Below are positions 43,908 through 53,804 of a stretch of 64,000 nucleotides of DNA, piece after piece. The notes beneath the pieces are model-generated. The model searched no databases and was not told the DNA's origin. It was given only the letters and a program-made list of their open reading frames with translations. Position 1 is the stretch's first letter; every line of letters starts with the position of its first letter. This DNA is from Prevotella merdae (GTDB lineage Bacteria; Bacteroidota; Bacteroidia; Bacteroidales; Bacteroidaceae). Made by a program: the position numbers and the translations under genes. The stretch lies in assembly GCF_900290275.1 (NCBI RefSeq), contig NZ_LT985323.1, positions 124,001 to 188,000 on the forward strand. The letters run 5' to 3'.

Positions 43908-46484
43908 TTAAGTTAAGGAGTTAACTTCTTTACTCCTTACCTTCTTTACCTCCAACAACACACCAGCAACAATGGCAAGCACAAGGAGCAGATAAGCCAC
44001 ATATGCGGCTGTCTCTGTATTCTTTACCGATTGCGGCTTGAATGTAAGTACCACTGTGTGCTGTCCCGGCTTAACGTTGATAGCACGCAAGATGTAGTTG
44101 ACACGTCCTACGGGCACACTAACGCCATCTACTGTGGCTGTCCATCCAGGATAGTATACCTCGGAGAATACTACAATGCCACCCTTCTGCGACTGAACGG
44201 TGTATGTAAGTTCGTTGGCGTCGTACTTCTTCAGCGTTACCAAAGATGTGTTGCCTTGCTTCTGGGCAGTTCCAAGAACATCGGCAAACTTCTTATCTGC
44301 AACTGCCTCATGGCGCAAGTTGATAGTTCCTACTGCATCAATCTCCTGGTTGGCATTGTCAACATACTTGATGTTGTCTACAAACCAAGCATTGCCATAA
44401 GCATAAGGGTTCTGCAAAGGCACAGTCTGTCCGCCCTGAAGCGGAATGATAAAGTAGCGTGTGTTGAGCATATTGAGCACCGGATAGATAGAATCACCCG
44501 GCACACGTGTCATATCACCCTGAGCATCGGCTACTGCAGGCATAAGACGCTGCATCTCAGGTGAGATGTAGTAGTCGATAAGCTCCTGATAACGACGCAA
44601 CTTGGCTGCATGATATCCACCGATAGACTTGTGATAATAAGATGTCTCGTTCTCGTTGAACGTGTTGGATGCCATGTTCAATACACGATAATCCTTGCCA
44701 TGGTCTTGCAGAATCTGACGGTCGGTGGCTGTCTCTTGCTGAGGAGTGTCGCGCACACTGCGCTCTACAAACATATCATCGTAGAGATAGCGCTTGTTTA
44801 CTTGCCACATATCGACAAGGCAAAGCACTATGATGGCTCCAACAGCATACTTGGTCTGCAACTTCTTCTTGAGAGCAAGCAGCAATATCACAGTACCCAA
44901 GACAATGATGAAGAACGAACGCCAGCAATCGGCGGTAAAGATAGATATACGTATCTCACGCAGATTGGCGATAAGCGGACCAAGATACTCGCTTGGTATC
45001 TGCTTAAGCGCCTCCATCTCTGATAAAGAGATAAAGTCGGGGAAGAACACCGAAGGCATGATAGCGAACAGGAATGCGCATCCTGCCGAAAGTGCGAAGC
45101 TTATCCAAAGGTAGTCGCGGCGCTTGGTTGCCACAGCACCGAGCGGTGTAAAGAAGATGAAATTGATGACGCGCTCACGCACAGTAACCTTCTCGTCAAG
45201 CGATTTTGGATTCTGCAACAATTCCTTTAGGGCAAGCATAGCAAGCAAAGGTATCGTAAACTCGGCTATTACGAGTATGGAAGCCACGGTTCTGAACTTG
45301 GCATACATTGGCATATAGTCGAGGAAGAGGTCGGTAAACCACATGAAGTTTCTACCCCACGACAGCAGTACAGACAATACAGTTGCTGCAAAGAGTGCCC
45401 ACTTTATAGGTCCCTTAACGATGAACAATCCGAGTATAAAGAGCATAAATACGAATGCACCTACATATACCGGACCACTTGTACCCGGCTGATTGCCCCA
45501 ATACTGTCCCATCTGCTGGTATACCTGATAGAATTGAGGGTCGGCTTTCTCCATAGCCTTCTCGTTGCTGGCGAGCGGAACAGAAGCTCCACCCTTAGCA
45601 TTAGGTACGAGCAATGTCCATGTCTCGTCGATGCCATAACTCCACTGTGTGATATAGTCGCGATCGAGTCCGCTGTTGGTCTGATTAGCTGAGTTCTTCT
45701 TGACAAGCTCGCTCTTTCCACGCATCGACTCTTGTGTGTACTGCCATGTATGGTAAAGGTTGCTAAGATTGACAACAACTCCTAATACAGCAGCAACAAG
45801 ACATACGCCGGTAGCCTTGGCAAACTGCGCAAGCTTCTTGTCGCGTACAGCCTGCCACAGATAAGCCAACACCATGAAGAAGATGATGAACATATAATAA
45901 TACGTCATCTGCACATGGTTGGCCTGAATCTCAAGAGCTGTAAACAGAGCTGTTACAACAAATCCCCATACATACTTGCCCCTATAAGCAAGAACAACAC
46001 CGGTTATCATCGGTGGCAAATAAGCAAGAGCCACAACCTTCCAGATGTGTCCAGCGGCAATAATGATGAAGAAATAACTGCTGAAAGCCCATATTATAGA
46101 GCCAAGAACGGCCAGTTCGCGACGGAAGTCGAAAGCACGCAGCAATATGTAGAAGCCCAACAAATAGGCAAATACATACCACACATTCTCGGGCAACCAC
46201 AGATGATAAAACTTGCCCACCTCGTTTAACACCTGTTGACTGTCGTACGAAGGTGCCATCTGATAAGTAGGCATACCGCTAAACAGAGAGTTTGTCCAAC
46301 GTGTACGCTCTCCTGTACGTTGATAATACTCCGTAAGCTCTTGTCCGGCACCGCGTCCGGCAGAAGAGTCATGACGATAAAGGATGCGGCCCTCTGTGTC
46401 TGCCGGGAAGAAGTAGGCAAATGCTATTACCGCAAACAACAACACTACCAAAATATCTGGCAGGAATCGTTTCAATGTCTTCAT
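43908..46484 (-). CDS. YfhO-family integral membrane protein
   Basis: An 858-residue protein. About 12-14 membrane helices fill residues 1-590, then a large extracytoplasmic beta-rich domain and one last helix near the C-terminus (AAYVAYLLLVLAIVAGVLLEV). Features include an Asp/His-containing first loop (ADTEGRILYRHDSSAG) and NRYFIIPL/VVFSEVYYPGWTATVDG typical of YfhO. YfhO proteins are GT-C-like membrane glycosyltransferases, in Firmicutes linked to lipoteichoic-acid glycosylation; in Bacteroidota the substrate is unknown. It heads an operon with the GSCFA gene. A minus-strand -7 box (TAACTTTG, 46529-46522) lies 38 bp upstream. Confidence 0.88.
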   Translation of the reverse strand: MKTLKRFLPDILVVLLFAVIAFAYFFPADTEGRILYRHDSSAGRGAGQELTEYYQRTGERTRWTNSLFSGMPTYQMAPSYDSQQVLNEVGKFYHLWLPENVWYVFAYLLGFYILLRAFDFRRELAVLGSIIWAFSSYFFIIIAAGHIWKVVALAYLPPMITGVVLAYRGKYVWGFVVTALFTALEIQANHVQMTYYYMFIIFFMVLAYLWQAVRDKKLAQFAKATGVCLVAAVLGVVVNLSNLYHTWQYTQESMRGKSELVKKNSANQTNSGLDRDYITQWSYGIDETWTLLVPNAKGGASVPLASNEKAMEKADPQFYQVYQQMGQYWGNQPGTSGPVYVGAFVFMLFILGLFIVKGPIKWALFAATVLSVLLSWGRNFMWFTDLFLDYMPMYAKFRTVASILVIAEFTIPLLAMLALKELLQNPKSLDEKVTVRERVINFIFFTPLGAVATKRRDYLWISFALSAGCAFLFAIMPSVFFPDFISLSEMEALKQIPSEYLGPLIANLREIRISIFTADCWRSFFIIVLGTVILLLALKKKLQTKYAVGAIIVLCLVDMWQVNKRYLYDDMFVERSVRDTPQQETATDRQILQDHGKDYRVLNMASNTFNENETSYYHKSIGGYHAAKLRRYQELIDYYISPEMQRLMPAVADAQGDMTRVPGDSIYPVLNMLNTRYFIIPLQGGQTVPLQNPYAYGNAWFVDNIKYVDNANQEIDAVGTINLRHEAVADKKFADVLGTAQKQGNTSLVTLKKYDANELTYTVQSQKGGIVVFSEVYYPGWTATVDGVSVPVGRVNYILRAINVKPGQHTVVLTFKPQSVKNTETAAYVAYLLLVLAIVAGVLLEVKKVRSKEVNSLT

Positions 46485-46591
46485 TATTATGATATATATA
46501 AACGTTTATATTTTCCGTTTGCAAAGTTACGCAAAGTATTGCATAAACGCTACGCTTTTCGTGGAGAAAAACGGGGTGTTTATTGAATAAA

Positions 46592-46623
46592 TTTGTACGT
46601 TCGCACCACAACACCTATCTTTG
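46592..46623 (+). promoter_or_regulatory. Consensus promoter with no gene immediately behind it
   Basis: TTTG (46592-46595), exactly 20 bp, TATCTTTG (46616-46623). Transcription would start near 46630 and run to the terminator ending at 46891. Confidence 0.65.
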
Positions 46624-46753
46624 CAAACGTAAAATGAACAATCAATATAATAAATAAACAGTCAAGATAGTTAGAGAGTTATATAAAAAGAGTTCATAAA
46701 ACATCATTAAGTACACATACATACATCAGGTTACGTTTCATACACATTAAGCA

Positions 46754-46807
46754 ATGTTATTAAGAACAATTATCAAGAGTTTCTACAGAGGTAGAATTCG
46801 TAAATGA
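46754..46807 (+). CDS. Possible 17-residue basic peptide
   Basis: ATG at 46754 opens MLLRTIIKSFYRGRIRK and stops at TGA 46805-46807. It has a hydrophobic start and a basic end (five Arg/Lys in the last nine residues). It lies within the orphan transcript. The length is too small for a statistical call and it may be chance. Confidence 0.25.
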   Translation: MLLRTIIKSFYRGRIRK

Positions 46808-46860
46808 ATGAATTTTGTTGTTGATTAATAATTGTTTTCGTGAGAAAGCAAATTATAACG

Positions 46861-46891
46861 GCGGGATCTCATAAAGGTCCCGCTTTTTTTT
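46861..46891 (+). terminator. Intrinsic terminator of the orphan transcript
   Basis: GCGGGA (46861-46866) pairs with TCCCGC (46878-46883), followed by T8. Confidence 0.85.
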
Positions 46892-46892
46892 G

Positions 46893-46900
46893 TAACTTTG
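46893..46900 (+). promoter_or_regulatory. -7 box for the mtn-luxS operon
   Basis: TAACTTTG directly after the terminator's T run; no clear -33 box because that position is inside the hairpin. The leader to mtn would be about 135 bases. Confidence 0.45.
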
Positions 46901-47042
46901 CCAAACGTAATAAAGCTTACATTTAGGCAAGCCAAAACTTCAAGGCTTAAACAATGCCTTATCAAGGCAAGCCAACGAATTATCAGAGCCTAAGACAAAG
47001 CTTTATAAGATTAAATCAAAGCAAATAACAATAATATATATA

Positions 47043-47726
47043 ATGAAGATAGGAATAATTGTGGCTATGGACAAGGAGTTTGCACAGCTCACTACCCTTG
47101 CCACCGACATGAAAGAAGAAATGCATGGCCAACGCAAGTTCGTTACAGGACGTATTGCACACAACGAGGTTGTGATGCAGCAATGTGGCATTGGTAAAGT
47201 AAACTCGGCTGTTGGTGCAGCCGAGATGATAGCTATCTATCATCCCGACCTTGTTGTATCTACTGGTGTAGCAGGTGGTGTTGACACATCGCTTGAGGTA
47301 ACCAACGTTGTTGTAAGCTCGGAGTGTTGCTATCATGATGTATATTGCGGCGACGAGTGCAAACCAGGTCAGGTGCTCGGTATGCCCGAAAGATTTGGCT
47401 GTCCAAAGGATTTGGTAGAAAAAGCCACATCACTTGATTGTGAAACACATGTACGCAGCGGACTGATTGTTACTGGTGACTGGTTTGTAAACTCACGAGA
47501 GAAGATGCAGTCGATTGTAGACCAATTCCCTGACGCTACTGCCGTAGATATGGAGAGCTGCTCTATTGCACAGACATGCCATATCTACAACACACCGTTC
47601 ATCTCGTTCCGCATTATCAGCGACATACCACTTAAGGACCATAAGGCACAGATGTACTTCGACTTCTGGGAGCGTATGGCTGAAGGTTCGTTTGAGGTTA
47701 CACGTGCGTTCCTTGAGAAAATCTAA
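47043..47726 (+). CDS. mtn: 5'-methylthioadenosine/S-adenosylhomocysteine nucleosidase
   Basis: A 227-residue protein, usual size. It begins MKIGIIVAMDKEFAQL and contains VSTGVAGGVD and the catalytic-acid block AVDMESCSIAQTCHIYNTPF followed by IISD. It removes adenine from SAH and MTA in the activated methyl cycle. luxS follows after 22 bp and uses its product S-ribosylhomocysteine, so the pair is a metabolic operon, the same order as in Porphyromonas gingivalis (pfs-luxS). Confidence 0.95.
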   Translation: MKIGIIVAMDKEFAQLTTLATDMKEEMHGQRKFVTGRIAHNEVVMQQCGIGKVNSAVGAAEMIAIYHPDLVVSTGVAGGVDTSLEVTNVVVSSECCYHDVYCGDECKPGQVLGMPERFGCPKDLVEKATSLDCETHVRSGLIVTGDWFVNSREKMQSIVDQFPDATAVDMESCSIAQTCHIYNTPFISFRIISDIPLKDHKAQMYFDFWERMAEGSFEVTRAFLEKI

Positions 47727-47748
47727 CTGTTAAAACAACAATAATATT

Positions 47749-48234
47749 ATGGACAAGATACCAAGTTTTACAATAAACCACAACCTCTTGTTGCGTGGCA
47801 TATATGTTTCGCGCAAGGACACTATCGGTGGCGACACCGTCACCACATTTGATATACGTATGAAGGAGCCTAATCGCGAGCCGGCTTTGCATCCAGGTGC
47901 TCTTCATACAATTGAGCATCTTGCTGCAACATATCTGCGCAACGACCCTGAATGGAAGGACAGTATTGTGTATTGGGGTCCGATGGGATGTCTTACGGGC
48001 AACTATCTTTTGATGAAAGGTGACTTGCAACCTAAGGATATAGTAGACCTTATGCGCCGTACATTCCGCTTTGTAGCCGATTTTGAAGGCGATATACCAG
48101 GAGCAGCACCTAAGGATTGTGGCAACTGGTTGCTGCACGACTTGCCAATGGCTCGTTGGGAGGCACGCAAATATTGCGACGAGGTGCTCGACTGCATTAA
48201 GGAAGAGAATATGGTATATCCTACAAACGACTAA
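47749..48234 (+). CDS. luxS: S-ribosylhomocysteine lyase (autoinducer-2 synthesis)
   Basis: A 161-residue protein. It has the metal ligands His53 and His57 with Glu56 (HTIEH) and Cys124 (PKDCGNW), and catalytic Cys81 in GPMGCLTG. It cleaves S-ribosylhomocysteine to homocysteine and DPD, the AI-2 precursor. It ends 18 bp before the 3' edge of a group II intron on the opposite strand; the gene is not disrupted. Confidence 0.96.
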   Translation: MDKIPSFTINHNLLLRGIYVSRKDTIGGDTVTTFDIRMKEPNREPALHPGALHTIEHLAATYLRNDPEWKDSIVYWGPMGCLTGNYLLMKGDLQPKDIVDLMRRTFRFVADFEGDIPGAAPKDCGNWLLHDLPMARWEARKYCDEVLDCIKEENMVYPTND

Positions 48235-48252
48235 AATACACCTATTATATAA

Positions 48253-50174
48253 ATCGAGTAGGAGGAAAACGAAGCAGTTTTCTTCCTACTTTCGTTTTCC
48301 GACCTCTCACACCACCGTACGTGCGGTTCCGCATACGGCGGTTCCTATTTTGGATACCATTCGAGATACGCCTCCATTAAAGTAGCATACCCTGCGGAGC
48401 GTAGTTTATTGTTATCTATCGCCCTTTTTAGAACAGGGCTGTCAGCTAGTCGCCAATAGCCCTTGCGAGTGTTACCCCATTCGTATGCTTGGTATTTATT
48501 GATACCGCATCTAATGAGGTTTGCCACTTTTGTCTTGACTTTCTTCCAAGCTTTCCATATACACATGCGTATTCTACGTCTTAACCATTCGTCTGTTACA
48601 AGCAAGAGACGCTTCATATTGGCAAAGTGATAATAGCCGACCCAACCTCGTATGTATTCTTTCAGCTTCTGCTTTCTCTTGGCATATCCCCATCCATTGC
48701 TGCGGTTTGTCAGTTCTTTCAACCTTGACTTCATCTTGGCTTTGGACTTTGGGTGCACCGTGAGTTGGCATTCGCCTTTCATCACATAAAAGGAGTAGCC
48801 GAGGTATTTCACTCCGCGCACATACGACACTACGGTCTTTTCCTTGTTGACTTTGAGATATAGAGTATTCTCTATAAATCGGGTTATAGACTCCTTCACT
48901 CGCATTGCAGCCCTTTTGGACTTGCAGAATATCATCGAGTCATCGGCATAGCGCACAAAGGGGAGTTCTCTGCGTTCAAGTTCCTTGTCCAATTCGTTGA
49001 GCATTATGTTACTCAACAATGGACTTAGCGGACCGCCTTGGGGAGTTCCTTCCTCGCTCGCTTCAAACAAACCTTTGTTCATTACACCACTTCGGAGATA
49101 TTTGTGTATAAGACTGACCACTCTGCCGTCTTTTATCGTACGGCTGAGGATTTCTATGAGTTTGCTATGGCTCACCGTGTCGAAGAAGCGTTCAAGGTCA
49201 AGGTCGACTACATATATGTAGCCTTCGTTGACTATCCTTCGCGCTCCTCGTAGTGCGTCATGGCATCCTCTTCTCGGACGGAAGCCGTAGCTCGTCTTGG
49301 AGAATTGGTTCTCATAGATGGGAGTCAATACTTGGTTGATGGCTTGTTGCACCAGACGGTCTACTACTGTAGGTATTCCCAACAGGCGCATCTTGCCATT
49401 GTCCTTGGGTATTTCTACCCTTTTTACTGGGTTCGGACGGTAAGAACCGTCCATCAAGGAACGGGTGAGTTCATCCTTATTGGTCAGGAGCCATGGGAAC
49501 AATTGCTCGCACGACATCTTGTCGATACCACCACAGCCCTTGTTTCTCATAACTGCTTTGTATGCTCGATTGAGATTTGTGGGACTAAGAATTTGCTCGA
49601 AAAGGTGTTCCTTGTCGAATGGTACTTCCACGATGTTGTCTTCACACATCCACATGAAGGTCTGCACTCCCCCATACCATTCGGTTTCCGACCTATTTCT
49701 TTGGGGGCAGCCATTAACTTGGGATAATGTTTTCTGCATTCTTTCCTTCATAAGGTATGTTTCAATTACTATCGTTTAATTGTTAGGTTCAGCCCTTCGT
49801 GTAACGTTATCGATTGTTGCACTACTATGACGTCTGCTGACTTCTCACGGCAAGCTTTACTCCACTTCTTTCGTAAAAACAACTATTTGAAGCGTCCGTG
49901 AGACCTCCTCGGATAAGGGCGTTGTCTTTCCATCTTATACCTACTTCATTTACACCGACCGTTCCGAATAGCTATTGGGCTTTGGTTTGAATAGCAACCT
50001 CACCCACGGTCACATGCCTTATATGAAGTTTCTGTCCGTTAGGTCAGATGTTTGTCTTGGGCTTCCTTCAGATTTCATCTCGCGATGAACACCCTTGCCT
50101 TTGACTATGCAATTCCCGCTATTAGGGCTTGCTCGGGACTTTCACCCGTTAGACAATGCTCATGCCGAGCGTAC
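48253..50174 (-). mobile_element. Group II intron with maturase, inserted behind the cdsA terminator
   Basis: About 1.92 kb on the minus strand. The 5' edge is placed at 50174, where the minus strand reads GTACGCTCGGCATGAGC, close to the GUGCG start of group II introns and followed by GGGTGAAAGTCCCGAGCAAGCCC. The reverse transcriptase gene fills the second half. Beyond its stop the minus strand has the domain V-like block CGTATGCGG...CCGCACGTACGG and a domain VI-like hairpin ending CTACTCGAT at 48253. The 5' exon is the cdsA terminator hairpin. Boundaries may be off by a few bases; the subclass is not fixed. Confidence 0.85.
48345..49751 (-). CDS. ltrA: Group II intron reverse transcriptase/maturase
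   Basis: A 468-residue protein, apparently intact. RT blocks: IPKDNGKMRLLGIPTVVDRL, NQFSKTSYGFRPRRGCHDAL, YVVDLDLERFFDTV (first catalytic Asp), GTPQGGPLSPLLSNI and the YADD box in LPFVRYADDSMIF. A maturase/thumb domain follows (KYLGYSFYV, then WVGYYHFANMKRLL). No C-terminal HNH endonuclease is visible, so mobility would rely on target sites open to RT-primed insertion. Encoded inside domain IV of the intron. Confidence 0.95.
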   Translation of the reverse strand: MKERMQKTLSQVNGCPQRNRSETEWYGGVQTFMWMCEDNIVEVPFDKEHLFEQILSPTNLNRAYKAVMRNKGCGGIDKMSCEQLFPWLLTNKDELTRSLMDGSYRPNPVKRVEIPKDNGKMRLLGIPTVVDRLVQQAINQVLTPIYENQFSKTSYGFRPRRGCHDALRGARRIVNEGYIYVVDLDLERFFDTVSHSKLIEILSRTIKDGRVVSLIHKYLRSGVMNKGLFEASEEGTPQGGPLSPLLSNIMLNELDKELERRELPFVRYADDSMIFCKSKRAAMRVKESITRFIENTLYLKVNKEKTVVSYVRGVKYLGYSFYVMKGECQLTVHPKSKAKMKSRLKELTNRSNGWGYAKRKQKLKEYIRGWVGYYHFANMKRLLLVTDEWLRRRIRMCIWKAWKKVKTKVANLIRCGINKYQAYEWGNTRKGYWRLADSPVLKRAIDNNKLRSAGYATLMEAYLEWYPK

Positions 50175-50177
50175 TAT

Positions 50178-50220
50178 AGCAAAAAGGCGTGCTGGCAATA
50201 AGCCAACACGCCTTTTTGCT
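50178..50220 (-). terminator. cdsA terminator, the target site of the intron
   Basis: AGCAAAAAGGCGTG...TGGC pairs with GCCA...CACGCCTTTTTGCT (one mismatch), loop AATAA. On the minus strand it ends in TTTTTGCTATA directly against the intron's first base. Confidence 0.85.
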
Positions 50221-50245
50221 ATTTTATACAGCGCTGTAAATATAT

Positions 50246-51124
50246 TTACACAAACAATGTGAGTGTATACAGATATATTACGGCAGCAGGAAATGCCATA
50301 AGCGAAGAATCGAAACGGTCGAGCATTCCTCCATGTCCAGGCAGAATGTTGCCCGAATCCTTTATGCCGATAGTACGCTTAAGGAGAGACTCAACAAGAT
50401 CGCCCCATGTTCCGAAGAGCACAACAACCAATCCTAAGCCCATCCATTGTGGTACGGTAAGTATTAGCTCGGTAGCTGTCTCGTGCATATCCGAATTCTG
50501 ATACATGCCAACAAGGGCTGCAACCAAGAGTACAAGAAGTCCGCCACCGATGCTTCCTTCCCAACTCTTGCCTGGCGACACACGTGGAAATAGTTTATGC
50601 TTTCCAAAGAGCGAGCCGCTAAGATAAGCACCCGTATCATTGGTCCAAAGAAACACAAAGATACTTAACGGTGCCAAGTAGTTGTATACAACTCCATTGC
50701 CTACACCACGGAATGCCAACACATTGACCATAGCAAACGGCAACGCGATGTACATCTGCGACAACATGGTGTAAGCCCAGTTGTTTATGGGGTTAGGCGC
50801 CTTGGTATAGAGCTCGGCAATGAACATGTACACCACAGTAAGCAGATAGGGTATGAACACTGCCGAAGGTACAATGCCTGCACAGAAACCTGCCATGCCA
50901 AGGAAGAAGTATACGGCTGCCACTGTAGCAAGAAAGCGGTTTACGCATACATTCTCTATCCCGTTGACAATGCCGGTATACTCCCATACGGTGAGTCCGG
51001 TTACGAGTGCAAACAACAGTATCATTGCCTCTGGACGCATAAAGCACACTACTATGGCTGTCACGAATATGACGCCAGTAATCGAGCGTGTTATGAGATT
51101 CTTCATTTTATCACTCATCGTCAT
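50246..51124 (-). CDS. cdsA: Phosphatidate cytidylyltransferase
   Basis: A 292-residue membrane enzyme. It makes CDP-diacylglycerol, the precursor of all major phospholipids. About eight hydrophobic helices, and the C-terminal signature block (KRTIGIKDSGNILPGHGGMLDRFDSSLMAFP) with the metal-binding Asp residues. The listed start overlaps ftsH by 14 bp; ATG 51118 or 51106 (MKNLITRSITG) is equally possible, the last being most like relatives. Order rsfS-ftsH-cdsA on one strand with tiny gaps indicates one operon. Confidence 0.95.
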   Translation of the reverse strand: MTMSDKMKNLITRSITGVIFVTAIVVCFMRPEAMILLFALVTGLTVWEYTGIVNGIENVCVNRFLATVAAVYFFLGMAGFCAGIVPSAVFIPYLLTVVYMFIAELYTKAPNPINNWAYTMLSQMYIALPFAMVNVLAFRGVGNGVVYNYLAPLSIFVFLWTNDTGAYLSGSLFGKHKLFPRVSPGKSWEGSIGGGLLVLLVAALVGMYQNSDMHETATELILTVPQWMGLGLVVVLFGTWGDLVESLLKRTIGIKDSGNILPGHGGMLDRFDSSLMAFPAAVIYLYTLTLFV

Positions 51125-53141
51125 TAGTATTTAAGTTAGCCTTTTTAGCAGCTTCATGCTCGGCTTGCGCCTCTTTTACCTCATCAGGCATGTCCTCAAG
51201 CTTGGGAGTGTTATCCTCCATTATCTCTTCAGAACGACTAACCCAAGGACGCTTTCCAAAGATTTGCTCCACATCCTCAGCAAATATCACCTCACGAGTC
51301 ATCAGCAATTCGGCAAGCTTGTTGTGGCCCTCGCTGTGCTCCTTCAATATCTGCTTGGCGCGTGCATACTCATCGTTTATCATCTTGAGCACCTCATCGT
51401 CCATAATCTTGGCTGTTGTCTCCGAGTAAGGACGCTGGAACTGATACTCCTGATTGTTATAGTAGCAGATGTTTGGCAAGCGTTCGCTCATACCGGCATA
51501 TGCAATCATACCATAAGCCGACTTAGTGGCACGCTCAAGGTCGTTCATAGCACCCGTAGATATATGTCCGGTGAACAGCTCTTCGGCAGCACGTCCGCCA
51601 AGCAAGGCACACATCTCGTCGAGCATCTGCTCCTTAGTTGTAATCTGACGTTCCTCAGGCAAATACCAAGCTGCACCAAGGGCACGTCCACGCGGCACAA
51701 TGCTAACCTTGACAAGAGGATTGGCATGCTCGCAGAACCATGATACAGTGGCATGACCTGCCTCATGCAATGCAATGGTGCGTTTCTCATCATTGGTCAT
51801 AACCTTGGTCTTCTTCTCCAATCCGCCAATGATACGGTCTACAGCGTTGAGGAAGTCTTGCTTGCCTACAGTCTTATTGTTATGACGTGCCGCGATAAGA
51901 GCAGCCTCATTACATACATTTGCAATATCTGCACCCGAGAAGCCAGGAGTCTGACGCGAGAGGAAATCGATATCAACCGTGTCATCTATCTTTACCTTAC
52001 GCAGGTGCACCTGGAATATCTCCTTACGCTCAGTAAGGTCAGGCAAGTCTACGCTAATCTGACGGTCGAAACGTCCGGCACGCAGCAACGCCTTGTCAAG
52101 CATGTCGGCACGGTTGGTAGCTGCAAGTATTATGACACCGCTGTTTGTGCCAAATCCATCCATCTCTGTAAGCAACGCGTTGAGCGTATTCTCGCGTTCG
52201 TCATTGCCTCCCATTGCAGGGTTCTTGCTGCGGGCACGTCCTACAGCATCAATCTCGTCGATAAAGATAATGCATGGAGCCTTCTCCTTAGCTTGACGGA
52301 ATAGGTCGCGCACACGGCTTGCACCTACACCAACAAACATCTCAACGAAGTCGGAACCGCTCATCGAGAAGAATGGCACACCAGCCTCGCCAGCTACAGC
52401 TTTAGCAAGCAAGGTCTTACCTGTACCCGGAGGACCTACAAGTAATGCACCCTTAGGAATCTTTCCACCTAAGTCGGTATACTTTTGAGGCTCCTTAAGG
52501 AAGTCAACTATCTCTTGCACCTCTTGCTTGGCACCAGCCTGTCCAGCCACATCCTTAAATGTTATGCCAAGGTCATTACCCTTCTCGTACATCTGTGCTT
52601 TCGACTTGCCGACGCTAAATACGCCGCCACCGCCGCCGCCACCGCCCATACGGCGCATCATAAACACCCAGAGTATGACGAAGAAGATTATAGGTCCGAA
52701 GGTATAGAATATGGTTGTCAGACCCGAGCTTGTGTCCTTCTCGTAGCTATAGTCCATTATCTTGTTCTGCTGCTGTGCGGTTGCAAGATAATTGTCGAGA
52801 GCCTCGGCCGAACCATAAGTCACGCTTACAAATGGATTTTGTCCCAGTTGCTGAGCCGACTTACCAAAGACATCGCGCATCTTCTCGGGCTTGATATACA
52901 TACGCAACGTACCCTTGTCCTTATTGACAACCACGCTGCGGGCATAACCCTTCTGCACGTACATCTTGAACTTAGTGTATGTGGCATTCTGCGTGGCCGA
53001 CGGACCACCCAAAAGCATGTCGCCACCATCCGAAAAGATCAGCACAGCCAGCAACACGATGACGATGGTATAAATCCAGTTCATATTGAACTTTGGCATC
53101 TTGGGCTGGTTGTCGCCTAACTGATTTCTATTGTTGTCCAT
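51111..53141 (-). CDS. ftsH: ATP-dependent zinc metalloprotease FtsH
   Basis: A 676-residue protein. Two N-terminal membrane helices (about residues 20-40 and 130-150) flank a periplasmic loop, and a Gly-rich stretch (GGGGGGGV, about 168-176) follows the second. The AAA domain has Walker [14 protein letters not shown], Walker [13 protein letters not shown] and [21 protein letters not shown]. The zinc protease motif is HEAGH ([13 protein letters not shown]). It degrades misfolded membrane and regulatory proteins. The Asp/Glu-rich C-terminus is typical. Operon with rsfS upstream (11 bp) and cdsA. Confidence 0.97.
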   Translation of the reverse strand: MDNNRNQLGDNQPKMPKFNMNWIYTIVIVLLAVLIFSDGGDMLLGGPSATQNATYTKFKMYVQKGYARSVVVNKDKGTLRMYIKPEKMRDVFGKSAQQLGQNPFVSVTYGSAEALDNYLATAQQQNKIMDYSYEKDTSSGLTTIFYTFGPIIFFVILWVFMMRRMGGGGGGGGVFSVGKSKAQMYEKGNDLGITFKDVAGQAGAKQEVQEIVDFLKEPQKYTDLGGKIPKGALLVGPPGTGKTLLAKAVAGEAGVPFFSMSGSDFVEMFVGVGASRVRDLFRQAKEKAPCIIFIDEIDAVGRARSKNPAMGGNDERENTLNALLTEMDGFGTNSGVIILAATNRADMLDKALLRAGRFDRQISVDLPDLTERKEIFQVHLRKVKIDDTVDIDFLSRQTPGFSGADIANVCNEAALIAARHNNKTVGKQDFLNAVDRIIGGLEKKTKVMTNDEKRTIALHEAGHATVSWFCEHANPLVKVSIVPRGRALGAAWYLPEERQITTKEQMLDEMCALLGGRAAEELFTGHISTGAMNDLERATKSAYGMIAYAGMSERLPNICYYNNQEYQFQRPYSETTAKIMDDEVLKMINDEYARAKQILKEHSEGHNKLAELLMTREVIFAEDVEQIFGKRPWVSRSEEIMEDNTPKLEDMPDEVKEAQAEHEAAKKANLNTNDDE

Positions 53142-53152
53142 TGTTTAAATTA

Positions 53153-53512
53153 CTAATCGATGTTTGGAATCTCTGTAATGACAGCATCCTGCCACAGATT
53201 CTCCAGATTATAAAAGTCGCGTGCCTCTGGAATAAACACGTGCACCAATACGTCTACATAGTCCATTGCTACCCAGTAAGCCTGTGGCAAACCCTGAACA
53301 TGTACTGGCTTCTCGCCTGCCTCAACACGTGCAATCTCGCTAACAGAGTCGGCAATAGCCTCAACTTGCGAAGGCGAATTGCCCTGGCATATAACGAAGT
53401 AGTTTGCTATCGAACCATCCAAACCACGAAGATCGGCTATGGTTATGTTCTGCCCTTTTTTCTCTTGAATACCCTTTACGATAGCGTCAACCAATTTGTC
53501 TTTAGTTTCCAT
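53153..53512 (-). CDS. rsfS: Ribosomal silencing factor
   Basis: A 119-residue protein of the RsfS/Iojap family. It binds ribosomal protein L14 and blocks subunit joining in starvation. Signature residues: IADLRGLDGSIANYFVICQG, then HVQGLPQAYWVAMDYVDVLVHVF. It is the first gene of rsfS-ftsH-cdsA. Confidence 0.95.
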   Translation of the reverse strand: METKDKLVDAIVKGIQEKKGQNITIADLRGLDGSIANYFVICQGNSPSQVEAIADSVSEIARVEAGEKPVHVQGLPQAYWVAMDYVDVLVHVFIPEARDFYNLENLWQDAVITEIPNID

Positions 53513-53804
53513 TCAAATTCTTCTGATTTCTGATTTTAAATTTATTAAATACCGCTTTTTATATACACGGCCTGCACTTGCAGCGCACACCGACATATAT
53601 ATTATATAATGTGTAAACGCCTCGCCACAAAGCTTGTTAAAAGCCCTTGCCCAACTGGCGCTTAGACTCTACAAAGTTACGGCTAAATATCCGAATAACG
53701 ACTAAAATAGGTGGAAATCGCCAGTTTATTGCATTTTTTTAATGAAAAACGCATACATTTACAAAAAAATCGGTGAAAACACTTGGCGATTAAAAAAATA
53801 TTCG

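Larger units (their letters stand above)
46630..46891 (+). ncRNA. Candidate small RNA or short-peptide transcript upstream of mtn
   Basis: About 260 bases between a consensus promoter and an intrinsic terminator. It contains an interrupted stem near 46829-46856 (ATAATTGTTTT with AAAGCAAATTAT) whose left arm could also pair with an upstream GAACAATTAT near 46766, so two alternative folds are possible. An 18-codon frame lies at 46754-46807. No known RNA family is recognised. Confidence 0.45.
46485..47042. other. 558-bp spacer with an orphan transcription unit
   Basis: Holds the YfhO promoter (minus), a plus-strand consensus promoter (46592-46623), about 240 bp with only tiny frames, a terminator (46861-46891) and the probable mtn promoter box TAACTTTG (46893-46900). 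Confidence 0.7.

Noticed and set aside
46885..47042. SAH or SAM riboswitch in the mtn leader
   Set aside because: The leader is short and AT-rich, and I could not find the conserved core of a known SAM/SAH class.
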